Positions 17,461 to 27,198 are shown, counted from the stretch's first letter. The stretch: 64,000 nt of DNA from Vallitalea pronyensis (GCF_018141445.1 NZ_CP058649.1:453001-517000); one strand, 5' to 3'. Notes: a model not told the origin generated them from the sequence alone. Numbers and translations: made by a program.

Positions 17461-18501
17461 TTGAAAACGATGGATAGTAAGCCCCTTGTGATGACAAGGG
17501 AAGATGGCAGCCGCAGGTATGCTTTTGTGACATTTCTTATGATGAATGATCACTTTCTTCCAGGTATTCTCATGCAGGGTAATCAACTGCGACAAGGTCA
17601 TTACCATGCAGATTTGGTATGCTTAGTCACTGAAAATATATCGGAACAAGCTAAGGCACTTATTGCTAACATTTATGATTATGTAGTAAATGTAAAAGAA
17701 GTTTTTATACATCACAAGAGACGCCAGAAAAGACAAGATCGTCCCTTTTTATTCACCAGATTTCACGCCTTAAGATTAGGTGAGGACGGCGACTTAGGGT
17801 TTCAATATGACAAAGTTGTGGTGTTGGATGCAGATGTATTGCCTCGAAAACATTATGACCAATTATTTCGACTGGATACACCTGCTGGTACATGCAATGA
17901 GATGAAACGATATACCATGGAGTATGGTGAGGATGGACAGTACATCATTCCAGAAGATGTGGAAAAGACGAAGAAGTGGATATGGCATCGCACCTATGAC
18001 CCTATCTGTCCTCATGGTGCATTAGTGCCTGAAGAAATCTGCCATCGGGTTATCCAGAATCCCAATAACATGGGTATTAACAGTTCTTTATGGGTGTTGT
18101 CCCCTAATATGAAAGACTATGAAGATGTGATGGAGGATGTAAAACGGGATGACGTAAGAGAACTGATTGGTGATGTATTTAATTGGCCGGAAATGCAGTA
18201 TGCCACCGTTCACTGGGCTGGCAGATGGCACAACATAGATTTAATTTTTAACGGGTTTGGCGGTTATCCCACTATTGATTTACTTTATGGGCTGCATTAT
18301 GCAGGATTTAAGCCATGGAACTTTAAAGATAGAAAGAAGATTAACCGTCTAGGTCATCGAAAAGATTTTATATATTGGTATAAAACTTTTGTTAAAATGA
18401 TGCAAGTCGATTATCCTCAGTTCATGAAAAGTCGAAAGCTAAGAAGATTGTTGGGGAATATCTTAGATATGTTTGGTGATGCCATAGAAGACCAGGATTA
18501 A
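17461..18501 (+). CDS. GT8-like glycosyltransferase (glycogenin-type fold)
   Basis: A 346-aa protein. YAFVTFLMMNDHFLPGILMQGNQLRQ is the nucleotide-sugar-binding start of GT8/glycogenin enzymes, and VVVLDADVLPRKHYDQLF holds the DxD metal motif. Later HWAGRWHNIDLIFNGFGGYPTIDLLYGLHYAGFKPW contains the His/Asn acceptor-side motif. It probably transfers a hexose from a UDP-sugar to a cell-envelope glycan precursor in the cytoplasm. The start is TTG, with GAGGTGAAG upstream. First gene of a four-gene unit (transferase, epimerase, flavoprotein, membrane transferase) whose last three genes overlap or abut. Confidence 0.8.
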   Translation: MKTMDSKPLVMTREDGSRRYAFVTFLMMNDHFLPGILMQGNQLRQGHYHADLVCLVTENISEQAKALIANIYDYVVNVKEVFIHHKRRQKRQDRPFLFTRFHALRLGEDGDLGFQYDKVVVLDADVLPRKHYDQLFRLDTPAGTCNEMKRYTMEYGEDGQYIIPEDVEKTKKWIWHRTYDPICPHGALVPEEICHRVIQNPNNMGINSSLWVLSPNMKDYEDVMEDVKRDDVRELIGDVFNWPEMQYATVHWAGRWHNIDLIFNGFGGYPTIDLLYGLHYAGFKPWNFKDRKKINRLGHRKDFIYWYKTFVKMMQVDYPQFMKSRKLRRLLGNILDMFGDAIEDQD

Positions 18502-18561
18502 GCAAGGTCTTTAAAGGGTACCATCAATGACAGATTAAGAATAGTGATGAGGTGTCAAACA

Positions 18562-19320
18562 ATGAAAACAGCATTAATTGGTTATACAGGTCTAGTTGGG
18601 AGCCATCTGAATAGACAGCTTGTATGCCATGGGAAGTATAACCGGAAAAACATAGAAGAAATAAGGGGTAAGCAATATGATTTGATTATTTGTGCAGGCA
18701 TGTATGGTACCAAATGGTATGCCAATAAGTTCCCAGAGGAAGACTTGGAAGCCATCTATCAACTTATAAACAGTTTAAAAGGGGTCAACTGTGGATATCT
18801 TGTTTTAATGTCAACCGTAGATGTGTATAAGTATCCCGTTGCTGTTGATGAAGACACAACCGTGGATACAGATGGGTTGCATTCATATGGAAAACACCGC
18901 TATATGGTTGAAACATTCGTAAGGGAACATTTTGAACAGCATTTGATTGTGCGCTTACCAGCCCTATTTGGTCAGGGGCTGAAGAAGAACTTTTTATACG
19001 ATTTAATCCATGACCAGTGTTTGCATTGGACCCATAAGGACAGCCAATATCAATATTATAACTTGGCTTATCTATGGCAGGATGTTCAGAGAGCCATGAA
19101 GGCGGGGATAAGCTTATTGCATGTAAACTCTGAGCCTATAACAGCCCGTGAATTAGCTCAGGTGTGCTTTCAGAAGGACTTTCTTAATGAAACAGATGCA
19201 AAGCCCATGCTCTATGATGTACGTTCACGCTATGTAAAACATGATGGGCATTCACCATATATGTATTCAAAGAACCATGTGATGGCAGACATTAAAAGAT
19301 TTATAAAAGAGATAGGGTGA
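18562..19320 (+). CDS. NAD(P)-dependent sugar epimerase/dehydratase-like protein (short SDR)
   Basis: A 252-aa Rossmann protein. ALIGYTGLVGSHL is the glycine-rich cofactor loop, LMSTVDVYKYP the Ser/Thr region and YGKHRY matches the catalytic YxxxK. It is short for an extended SDR (usually 300-350), lacking part of the C-terminal substrate domain. ATG 18562 has GAGGTG 7 nt upstream. The stop overlaps the next start. It likely modifies a nucleotide sugar or the glycan made by this cluster. Confidence 0.75.
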   Translation: MKTALIGYTGLVGSHLNRQLVCHGKYNRKNIEEIRGKQYDLIICAGMYGTKWYANKFPEEDLEAIYQLINSLKGVNCGYLVLMSTVDVYKYPVAVDEDTTVDTDGLHSYGKHRYMVETFVREHFEQHLIVRLPALFGQGLKKNFLYDLIHDQCLHWTHKDSQYQYYNLAYLWQDVQRAMKAGISLLHVNSEPITARELAQVCFQKDFLNETDAKPMLYDVRSRYVKHDGHSPYMYSKNHVMADIKRFIKEIG

Positions 19321-20456
19321 TGGGTATGGTGATTGAAGCGGATTACATTGTATTAGGGGCAGGTATGTATGGCTTATATGCCAGTCAGTTATTGGTCCAA
19401 AATGGGTATAAGACTGTGGTACTGGAATACGATGAGGATAGTTTTAGTCGAGCGTCCTATATCAACCAAGCAAGGGTACATCGAGGTTATCATTATCCCA
19501 GAAGTTATGCTACAGCCATGAAATCAGCGTCCTATTTTAGACGATTTTATGAAGATTTTCATTTTGCTATATCCAGCAAGTTAACGAAGATCTATGGTAT
19601 TGCTCAGCATTACTCCATGACAAACAGCAAACAGTTTAAAAGTTTTTGTGAGAAGGCTGGTATTCCTTGTAGAGAAGTGGCTACACAAACGTATTACAAA
19701 CCACATTTAGTGGAACAGGCATTCTTAACAGAAGAATATGTACTGGATGCCAAGTGTATCAAAGATTATTTCCATGAAAAACTTAGAGAAACGAAGCGAT
19801 GTTCCATCCATTATCAAGTGGGCTTGAAGGACGTGACGATTAAGGGAAAGAAGTATCATATAAAAACAGATGATGGGCATGTGTTTATTGCACCTCAGGT
19901 CATCAATACAACCTATGCCAGCGTCAATCAGGTGTTAAAGAAATTTCATGTGGACCCTTTTCCTATTCGCTATGAAATGAGTGAAATCATCCTGTGTCAA
20001 GTAAAAAATCTGTACAAAGATCTAGGGTTGACCCTTATGGATGGACCGTTTTTCTCCATTATGCCGTTTGGATTTTCAGGGTATCATTCTCTAACTTCTG
20101 TGACTTTTACGCATCATAAGGCTTGTTATGAAGCCTTACCAACGTTTCAATGTCAACAGCATAATCCATTATGTACTATGGAGCAATTAGCCAATTGTAA
20201 TACATGTTCAGCAAGGCCTAAGTCTTTTTATAACAGTATGAAGCAAATGGCCAATAAATTTCTGGCAATGGATATGGGTATTCAGTACAAGACATCCTTG
20301 TTTGCCATAAAACCGCTCTTAGAGACATCCAAGATGGATGATGCTAGACCAACCATCATTAAGATAGATGGGGATCAGCAAAGAGGTCCTACATTAATGA
20401 CCGTATTATCCGGTAAAATCAATACAGTTTATGATTTGAAGAAGGTGATTGAATGA
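19320..20456 (+). CDS. FAD-dependent oxidoreductase in the glycan cluster
   Basis: A 378-aa flavoprotein. The N-terminal dinucleotide motif YIVLGAGMYGLYASQLL and acidic LEYDEDSFSRASYINQARVHRGYHYPRSYATA are typical of DAO-type or UDP-galactopyranose-mutase-type FAD enzymes. YEMSEIILCQV and a central GPFFSIMPFG block follow. A CTMEQLANCNTCSARPKSFY segment with three Cys is unusual. Start codons GTG 19317, ATG 19320 and ATG 19326 are all possible. It overlaps the upstream gene by one base and the downstream gene by four. The role is unknown; oxidation or ring isomerisation of a sugar fits the context. Confidence 0.7.
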   Translation: MGMVIEADYIVLGAGMYGLYASQLLVQNGYKTVVLEYDEDSFSRASYINQARVHRGYHYPRSYATAMKSASYFRRFYEDFHFAISSKLTKIYGIAQHYSMTNSKQFKSFCEKAGIPCREVATQTYYKPHLVEQAFLTEEYVLDAKCIKDYFHEKLRETKRCSIHYQVGLKDVTIKGKKYHIKTDDGHVFIAPQVINTTYASVNQVLKKFHVDPFPIRYEMSEIILCQVKNLYKDLGLTLMDGPFFSIMPFGFSGYHSLTSVTFTHHKACYEALPTFQCQQHNPLCTMEQLANCNTCSARPKSFYNSMKQMANKFLAMDMGIQYKTSLFAIKPLLETSKMDDARPTIIKIDGDQQRGPTLMTVLSGKINTVYDLKKVIE

Positions 20457-21331
20457 AAGAACAAGGGTATTTTTCAGTGGTGATGTATAAGGATTGTGAG
20501 ATACAGTGCTTTTTACAGCAACTCTATGATGTGGCTCATGCTATGGGCGACTTTGTGGAGAACTATGAAATCATCGTAATACTAGGCGAGAGACTTGATG
20601 AAACGTCTAATGAGTTACTACAAGAAGCCAAAAGGATGATTAATGGGCATGTTATTTTGGTCACATTAAGTCAGTGTCAAAACAAGGCATGTGGCATCAT
20701 GGCAGGTATGGATCTATCCATTGGCGATTATATTTATGAAATAGAGACCCATGTTAACGGGGATACATGTCAGTATATGCACAAGATGTATAACAATTTA
20801 ATCGAAGAACATAACGATATGGTATTCCTACGCCCTCACAAAAAGGGTATACTTAATGGTATAGTTAATAAGATTTTTGAACAAAGGGGTAAGGCATCCA
20901 TTGTTTTAGGTGGCAATATCATGCGGTTAGTGACAAGAAGGAGCCTTAACCGGATGGAACATCAGCGAGAAGAGGAAAACACAAGGAATCTTATGTACCA
21001 GCTTTGCGGATTACATGTAAAGCATATGCATGTTAAGCAGCAGAATAAGGTAAAGCATGGTCAGTTCCTTAAGGAAGTAGGTTATTTCTTGCGTGCTAAG
21101 AAAATAGGAAGCAAATGTGCTTACATCCTATCGGGTATTTACTTAATGATTTTTCTGGGCTTTATGTTCATAGACAATTTGGATAAAACTTATGTGGTGC
21201 CACTTTTCTTATTAAGTTTTTCCATTTTACTTATACTACTAGGTATGCTTATGAATCACCTTTTATTGCTATATCGGGAGACCAAGAACACGGTATCCTA
21301 TACGGTTTTAGAAGTTAGGCGATTAAAATAA
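20453..21331 (+). CDS. GT2-like membrane glycosyltransferase, degenerate catalytic motif
   Basis: A 292-aa protein with a DPM1/GtrB-like GT2 domain (about 1-215) and two C-terminal transmembrane helices (about 225-247 and 250-272). GTs of this layout usually charge a polyprenyl phosphate with a sugar. Where such enzymes have a DxD after GDYI, this one reads SIGDYIYEIETHVNG, so the acidic metal motif is altered. It may be inactive, use another residue or act as a scaffold. Its start overlaps the flavoprotein by four bases (ATGA). Last gene of the cluster. Confidence 0.7.
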   Translation: MKEQGYFSVVMYKDCEIQCFLQQLYDVAHAMGDFVENYEIIVILGERLDETSNELLQEAKRMINGHVILVTLSQCQNKACGIMAGMDLSIGDYIYEIETHVNGDTCQYMHKMYNNLIEEHNDMVFLRPHKKGILNGIVNKIFEQRGKASIVLGGNIMRLVTRRSLNRMEHQREEENTRNLMYQLCGLHVKHMHVKQQNKVKHGQFLKEVGYFLRAKKIGSKCAYILSGIYLMIFLGFMFIDNLDKTYVVPLFLLSFSILLILLGMLMNHLLLLYRETKNTVSYTVLEVRRLK

Positions 21332-21381
21332 ACCCTTTGTTTAATAGGGTAACATTTACAAAATATAGAGGAGGACTTTTT

Positions 21382-22308
21382 ATGACACCAATTAAAAGAG
21401 CATATAAGGAAACTGATTTTATCAAGATAAGGGATTTCTTACAAAAAACCTATTCTCAATCATCGGACCATTACAATTGGTTTATTGAACGATGGAATTT
21501 CTGCCGCTATTTTGTGCAACCCATGTTTGGTACAGTTTCAGCATGGTCCCAGAAAGTAGGTTTATGGGTAGATGAAGAGGATAACATTCTATCTGTCGTT
21601 CACTCAGAAGGCGAGAATAAAGGAGAGGCCTTCATACAGCTTTGCTCAAGGGTCTACTCCCATGAATGTCTCAAGGACATGATTGATTACGCTGAAAGTA
21701 CGCTGGCATATGAAAAGGAGAATGAGCGACATATCTATTTAAGAGTGAATCCTGAACGAACGCAAATAAAAGAGCTATTGAAGAACAGACAGTATACTGT
21801 AGAATCTTGGGCAGAAGATAAGGCTGTGATGGGTTTGGATGACAATTTCTTAGTCCAATTACCTGAAGGGTTTTATATAAGTGATGGGCATAGGGTGGAT
21901 CATCATAAAAAAGGATTAGCCCATAGTCGTGCTTTTGGGCACAGCAATTCAAAAACGCCAGAAGGTTATAAGAAGAGTGTAGCTGGCTATAAAACCATGC
22001 CACATGCACCAGACTACCAACCAGCATTAGACCTATACGTACTGGACCCTCATGGTGACGTTGCATCTTTTGCCACAATTTGGTACGATGCAACCAATCG
22101 TATGGGTATTCTAGAACCTGTTGGTACCATACCGAAATATCGACGAAAAGGTCTTGGGAAAGCCGTCATTTATGAAGGTATTAACCGGATTAAAGCCCTA
22201 GGTGCCCAGAAGATGTATGTGGGTTCTTCTCAAGACTTTTATCTGTCCATTGGCTTTTCCATAGCATTTAGAGATGACGTGTGGCATAAGAAATGGGTCA
22301 TATCATAG
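21382..22308 (+). CDS. GNAT-family N-acetyltransferase, tandem-domain size
   Basis: A 308-aa protein. The C-terminal half has the GNAT acetyl-CoA loop in GTIPKYRRKGLGKAVIYEGI (R/Q-x-x-G-x-G/A variant) and the usual end ...YVGSSQDFYLSIGFSI. The N-terminal half resembles a second, weaker GNAT fold. ATG 21382 is chosen because GAGGAGG lies 7 nt upstream. Substrate unknown. It follows the glycan cluster by 50 nt and may be read with it. Confidence 0.78.
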   Translation: MTPIKRAYKETDFIKIRDFLQKTYSQSSDHYNWFIERWNFCRYFVQPMFGTVSAWSQKVGLWVDEEDNILSVVHSEGENKGEAFIQLCSRVYSHECLKDMIDYAESTLAYEKENERHIYLRVNPERTQIKELLKNRQYTVESWAEDKAVMGLDDNFLVQLPEGFYISDGHRVDHHKKGLAHSRAFGHSNSKTPEGYKKSVAGYKTMPHAPDYQPALDLYVLDPHGDVASFATIWYDATNRMGILEPVGTIPKYRRKGLGKAVIYEGINRIKALGAQKMYVGSSQDFYLSIGFSIAFRDDVWHKKWVIS

Positions 22309-22379
22309 AATCTAATGATAGATAGTTAAGCCGAAGGTAGTCTATGGTGTATTAAGAACATAATGAAAGGGTGTAGAAT

Positions 22380-23177
22380 ATGGGTGATATGATAGCGTTA
22401 AAAAAAGACAGTATAGAAATCATAAAACATTTTTTTGATGGTGCAGAGGACACATTAGTTTATGCTTATCTGGATGGGCAGATGGGGCAGGCTTGGGTGG
22501 ATCAATTAGAAAACCCCACATGTGCCATGATTATCGTAGGCAATTATGTTTTTTATGGTGGCGATTATACCAGTGAAGCTGCTAAAGCCCTTGTGGGATA
22601 TATACCTAAGTCCTACAAAGATGCCTATATTAATGCCATGCCAGATGATACAGGATGGGGTGCACTTATTGAAGAAGCTTATAAAGGGCGATACAGACGT
22701 TATGAGCGTTATACAACGGTAAAAGATATGCATGCCTTTGACAAAGAGCAATTACAGCATTATATCATGCAACTACCTGCTGAGTATACGATTAAACCAT
22801 TTGATGAAGCATTGTACCAGAAGGCCATGACCAAGGAATGGTCCATGTGTTTTGGCTTAAACTATGCCTCAGCTGAAGATTTTTTGGATAGAGGTATCGG
22901 GTTTGGCGTGGTCTATAAAGGGAATCTAGTATGTGGAGCATCATCTTATTCTGTATATGATGGTGGTATTGAGGTACAGATTACAACCAAGGAAGAGCAC
23001 CGACGTAAAGGTCTTGCTATAGCATGTGCATCTGCCCTTATTCTGGCATGTATCCAACAGCAAAAATACCCTCATTGGGATGCTGCCCACAAGGGTTCAT
23101 TGGAGCTTGCAGAAAAGTTAGGGTATCGTTTTAAAGAAGCCTATCATGCTTATTCCTTACGTCTAAAGGAGGCCTAA
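22380..23177 (+). CDS. GNAT acetyltransferase (zwittermicin-resistance-like subgroup)
   Basis: A 265-aa protein of the GNAT_acetyltran type. An N-terminal DNA-glycosylase-like half (YAYLDGQMGQAWVDQLENPTCAMI is the family's usual opening) is followed by a catalytic half with GIEVQITTKEEHRRKGLAIACASALI, the acetyl-CoA loop, and a closing block ending with HWDAAHKGSLELAEKLGYRF. The CWDA-type motif is HWDA here. Members acetylate small molecules, sometimes antibiotics; the substrate is not predictable. AAAGGGTG precedes the ATG. Confidence 0.8.
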   Translation: MGDMIALKKDSIEIIKHFFDGAEDTLVYAYLDGQMGQAWVDQLENPTCAMIIVGNYVFYGGDYTSEAAKALVGYIPKSYKDAYINAMPDDTGWGALIEEAYKGRYRRYERYTTVKDMHAFDKEQLQHYIMQLPAEYTIKPFDEALYQKAMTKEWSMCFGLNYASAEDFLDRGIGFGVVYKGNLVCGASSYSVYDGGIEVQITTKEEHRRKGLAIACASALILACIQQQKYPHWDAAHKGSLELAEKLGYRFKEAYHAYSLRLKEA

Positions 23178-23230
23178 CCCTTAAAATACCTTATAAGACC
23201 ATTAATGAATAGTAACCTTGTAAGAAAATA

Positions 23231-23264
23231 CATGAGTCATCATCAAAGAAGGTGATGGCTCATG
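23231..23264. terminator. Hairpin between convergent genes
   Basis: A fourteen-base-pair stem (23231-23244 with 23251-23264, two G-T pairs) and loop AAAGAA, between the GNAT gene and the convergent pyruvate-kinase-like gene. No T tract on either side, so termination is inferred only from position and stability. Confidence 0.5.
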
Positions 23265-23291
23265 ACATTAACCAGGCCTATTAAAGGAATT

Positions 23292-24344
23292 TCATGAACA
23301 ATCATAGACTAATAGACCTTTTGCAAACTTTATATACATGTCTTCAATGAGATGAAGAGCTTGTTCAAAATTTTGGCTGGATACAAGATTACCATTAAGA
23401 ATGATACCAGAAACATTTTCAGCAATAATACGCCCTAAATCAATCACATCACTTCGTGATGGAAAGGCCAATTTACAATAGGAACTAAGAATATCTGTAG
23501 CCACATAGATGTCTTTGTTTCTTAGGCGTGTTTCTCGAATGACTTTACTCTGATTATAATAGAAATCACTTAGAGGACTGTTAAAGGCAAGATCCCCCCG
23601 AGCAAGCATGATGCCATGGGAGTGATCTATAATGTCATCAAGATGCAATAAGCCTTTCGTGGTCTCAATTTTACTGATGATCTTATAGGAACTGTAGGTG
23701 AGTTCTTTCTTTAAAGCAAGGATATCTTTGGGATTTTCAACAAAAGATAAGGCAATTTCTTCAGGCTGTGCATCATCCACAAGGGACATGACCATACCAT
23801 GTGTATCATGGTCCTTAATAAAAGTACCACATTTTATGGCTGCATTTGCTTTGATTTTAATGTTCATTAGTGGTATAACCGATACTTTATCTTGACTGAT
23901 ACACGATACAACACGGAACATAACATCGCCATCACGGTAATACAGCAATTGACCTTCTGTAAAAAGCGGACGTAAGTCATGGGCATTGATACGTAACGTG
24001 TTATAAGCTTCTTGTCCACTGTATTGGGTACTGATGAAAAAAATTACTTCATCTTTACTGAATTTTCGTTTCTTCTCATCTGCTGGCAACTGAAACCTTA
24101 CACCGGTTCCAGGATAGCCTAGATCAACCATAATGCGAATGTCTCCATACAAAGATTTCATTTTTTTAATAACGATAAACGTATCCTCAATGGTTTGCTT
24201 GTTGCTTAATTTACCAAGATTGAATCGATATCGTCGAATGCCTAAAGCATATAATTCATCCACTTTATTCAGGAGTTTCGTCATATCTTTATCCTCATCA
24301 TATTTTCGTAAAGTGACAATTACTTTTTCGCTAATCCAGATCAT
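23292..24344 (-). CDS. Pyruvate-kinase-like protein lacking the C-terminal domain
   Basis: A 350-aa protein whose barrel end matches pyruvate kinase: KIETTKGLLHLDDIIDHSHGIMLARGDLAF corresponds to the PK active-site block KIEN...DGIMVARGDLG, with the ADLG-type Asp kept. IYVATDILSSYC stands where PK has VATQMLESM, with Thr kept. The allosteric C-terminal domain is absent and the B domain is present in reduced form. In the substrate Lys/Arg region, RRYRFNLGKLSNKQT replaces the usual RLNFSHG, so the K+/ATP site is altered. ATG 24344 is preferred because GGGGGG lies 7-12 nt upstream; an earlier ATG (24392) has no ribosome site. Not a housekeeping pyruvate kinase; the substrate is unknown. Confidence 0.7.
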   Translation of the reverse strand: MIWISEKVIVTLRKYDEDKDMTKLLNKVDELYALGIRRYRFNLGKLSNKQTIEDTFIVIKKMKSLYGDIRIMVDLGYPGTGVRFQLPADEKKRKFSKDEVIFFISTQYSGQEAYNTLRINAHDLRPLFTEGQLLYYRDGDVMFRVVSCISQDKVSVIPLMNIKIKANAAIKCGTFIKDHDTHGMVMSLVDDAQPEEIALSFVENPKDILALKKELTYSSYKIISKIETTKGLLHLDDIIDHSHGIMLARGDLAFNSPLSDFYYNQSKVIRETRLRNKDIYVATDILSSYCKLAFPSRSDVIDLGRIIAENVSGIILNGNLVSSQNFEQALHLIEDMYIKFAKGLLVYDCS

Positions 24345-24693
24345 ATAAGGCCCCCCATAATATGCGCTAATAGCCAATCTCCGAATCATCATTCATAAAT
24401 AAAATTACTTATTATATTACATATAATATGAGGTTGTCCTTCATATGGTGAACAACAATCTCTCATCTGTGTTGATTACTTCATACGTTTATTGACTAAT
24501 GGATTTATATAAAGGGTTCTAGTGTGTTACCCATCACTCGTTTATGGAGTAAGTTGAGCAAATATAGTCGTAAACGCTTTAATTTAATGGAAACTTAATG
24601 ATTATATTATCTATTTACCAGATATATGTGATAAAATATGTGTATAGATAAGTTGCATTTTTTTACCATTTGTAATGAGGAGTGTGTAAGTAG
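24345..24693. other. Divergent intergenic region without recognisable features
   Basis: It separates the pyruvate-kinase-like gene (minus) and the SLH/propeller gene (plus), so it must hold both promoters. TGTGATAAAAT near 24627-24637 could be an extended -10 for the plus gene, but no convincing -35 goes with it. Otherwise A+T-rich DNA with nothing I can name. Confidence 0.3.
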
Positions 24694-27117
24694 ATGAAAA
24701 AAATAAGTAAGGTAATGGTGTTGAGTGTTTTGCTGATAGCGGCCATACAATATAATGGATTCAAGTTAAAAGCTGGGCATACCCAAGAAGAACCTAGTCC
24801 TTGGGCTAAGCCATATATTGACATGGCAAAAAAAATAGACTTAATCGCTGCTGAAGAAGACTTACAATATCAAAAAGCCATCACAAGACAATCATTCTAT
24901 ACCTATGTCGTAAGTACCTATGAAAAGCTAACCCATGAAACCATTGAAACAACATCTAAGTTACCTTTTATGGATACGGATGATGAAAGTATACATAAAG
25001 CTTATACCATGGGCATCATCCAAAGTAAATCCATTTCCCTTTTTAAGCCAGATGATCCAATGTCCTACGAAGAAATAGCGGTTGTCATCATAAGGACCAT
25101 GGAACGGTTAGAGACAGCATTAGATAGACAGATTGTCATTGATAGAGAGGTTGACCTCAGTCATATGGAAGGATTGGAAGATATTCATGAAGGATCATTA
25201 GAAGCCGTTGAGCTTGCAGTTGGGAATGATCTCATGACAGATAATGTAGAGGATGTGACCACACTAACGGCTTCTGTCACTGTGGAAGAAGCGATTGTAT
25301 ACCTTACAAAAATGGCCACAATCGTAGAGAATTCTAGACATGCTTTTTTTCTAGAAAAAGGCAATTATATTGTTAATGGTGATTGGTGGTATTTTGATAA
25401 TAAGAAGCAATTTGTTCAACATAAAACATTAACCAATGTAGCGGAAGGCTTTCTTTGTTATGCTTTAAAAAAAGATGGTACATTGTATATCAATAAACAT
25501 CAACAACATTTAGAGGATAAGATGCAACCACGTTATAAAAGGGTTGAGGATGGGTTAATCAAGATATCCACATGGGAACCCTATCAACTAAAGTGTATCA
25601 CAGGTATGTATATGGATAACTATGGTGATTTTATTGTTATACAATTAGATGGAAGTGTCTGGATATGTGATGACAGCTCCAATCAATATGTACCGATGGC
25701 GTTTCCAGAACCCATTCAAGATGTTACAGGAGATGGTGACGTATTCATTGCCCTTGGCAAGTTAGGCAGCATATATTTTCATGGAGCATCTTATAGAGAG
25801 AAGGAAAGTATACCTAAGATGATAAAGATTTCATGTCATAAGGATTTCTATCGAGCATTAGATGAAGAAGGATTTATCTGGGAATGGGAAAAAACATACA
25901 ATCATGATCTTAGTTCATGGCAGATGAGCAAAGCTGTAAAAAAAATGGATTTAACAGAATCAGAGTTAGACTATTATTGTCAATACACTAATTTTGACTT
26001 AAAAGCATTTAAGGAAGACCATCAAATAGTAGCCATTGATAATAGGCAGTATCTGGGTTGTTTTGTATTAGATGATAAAGGTGATGTTTATTTTAATAAC
26101 AATGCTGATCAACGCTATGAACAACTTCGTGTATCAATAAAACAGTATAAAAATCAAACCATTCTTGACACAGAAGGGTCTGTCTGGTACTACCTTAGAT
26201 GGCCCAGAGCAGGAGGCTATCAATTATATAACCCAATTCCTATACCTGGTATGAATAAAGGTGTTCTGATTGATGATAGGATTTGCCTGCAAAGTGATGG
26301 TGTTATCTGGAGCTTTGAAGTACATTCAGCCAGAAAAACCAAAGTGATAGAACACATCGTTGGTTATCTCCCTGATGGTTTAAAAGCTTCAGATGTGACT
26401 AAAATTCTCAAATATGATATCTATATACTTATTCTAGATAATCAAGGACGTTGCTGGTTTCTTTATACCTATGAGAAAGTGCTGGCACTTAGTTTGAAAG
26501 ACATACCAGTAGCCAAACTGCTATTTGAAAATATGAAAGACATAGGCTATGGATTTGCTTTAGATCATAACGGAAACCTCCATTGGTTTGATATAAAAGA
26601 TGAGAATATCCACCTTCATTTCATCATGGACAATATAAAGCAGTTGATTTCTGGAGAGTATGATAATATAGTACAGGATATCAATGACGATATTTACTAC
26701 ATAGGAGGATTAGATGATTATACATCAGGTCGTCACAAAATCTATACTGAACTACTGTATAAAATAGATCAAGTGCCAAACATAAAAAAAATATGGCATG
26801 GAAGGATATTTCCAACGGCAATTGCAATGGATCAAGAAAATAAGATCTATAGTATTAATATAAATCCTAGCTATGATGAAGAAAATTATACCATTACCCA
26901 TAAGACTACTATCAACCCTTTGATGATTCACGATGTCAAAGATATCTCTTTCTCATGGAGTGATATCATCATCCATAAAAATGATGGTAGGTCAAAAGCT
27001 TGGTTTGTGTATGAAGATGCCTACAAAATGTTTTTCTGGCAAAATCAAACCATCGAACTTGAGGTACCCTTTAGGAAAGTGAAAACGGGTGATAGAGGTA
27101 GTGAGGAAATGGGTTAG
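24694..27117 (+). CDS. Large secreted protein, SLH-like N terminus and RCC1-like propeller
   Basis: An 807-aa exported protein. The signal peptide (1-28) is followed by SLH-like segments (about 35-205): WAKPYIDMAKKIDLI, ITRQSFYTYVVSTYEKL and a middle segment ending KPDDPMSYEEIAVVIIRTME, which carry the usual F/W, R and aromatic anchors. From about 215 to the end there are repeated 40-60-residue units with D-G-S/N-V/L-W/Y turns (LDGSVWICD, KLGSIYFHG, EEGFIWEWE, TEGSVWYYL, HNGNLHWFD), as in RCC1-type beta-propellers. SLH domains bind pyruvylated wall polymer, so it is likely displayed on the surface as a ligand-binding protein. Monocistronic. Confidence 0.75.
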   Translation: MKKISKVMVLSVLLIAAIQYNGFKLKAGHTQEEPSPWAKPYIDMAKKIDLIAAEEDLQYQKAITRQSFYTYVVSTYEKLTHETIETTSKLPFMDTDDESIHKAYTMGIIQSKSISLFKPDDPMSYEEIAVVIIRTMERLETALDRQIVIDREVDLSHMEGLEDIHEGSLEAVELAVGNDLMTDNVEDVTTLTASVTVEEAIVYLTKMATIVENSRHAFFLEKGNYIVNGDWWYFDNKKQFVQHKTLTNVAEGFLCYALKKDGTLYINKHQQHLEDKMQPRYKRVEDGLIKISTWEPYQLKCITGMYMDNYGDFIVIQLDGSVWICDDSSNQYVPMAFPEPIQDVTGDGDVFIALGKLGSIYFHGASYREKESIPKMIKISCHKDFYRALDEEGFIWEWEKTYNHDLSSWQMSKAVKKMDLTESELDYYCQYTNFDLKAFKEDHQIVAIDNRQYLGCFVLDDKGDVYFNNNADQRYEQLRVSIKQYKNQTILDTEGSVWYYLRWPRAGGYQLYNPIPIPGMNKGVLIDDRICLQSDGVIWSFEVHSARKTKVIEHIVGYLPDGLKASDVTKILKYDIYILILDNQGRCWFLYTYEKVLALSLKDIPVAKLLFENMKDIGYGFALDHNGNLHWFDIKDENIHLHFIMDNIKQLISGEYDNIVQDINDDIYYIGGLDDYTSGRHKIYTELLYKIDQVPNIKKIWHGRIFPTAIAMDQENKIYSININPSYDEENYTITHKTTINPLMIHDVKDISFSWSDIIIHKNDGRSKAWFVYEDAYKMFFWQNQTIELEVPFRKVKTGDRGSEEMG

Positions 27118-27198
27118 CGTGTTATTGATATGAATCAAAAAGATGGTTTGTTAATATAATCTAGGATAACGCCCACTGTTTACAATTAATACAATAAA

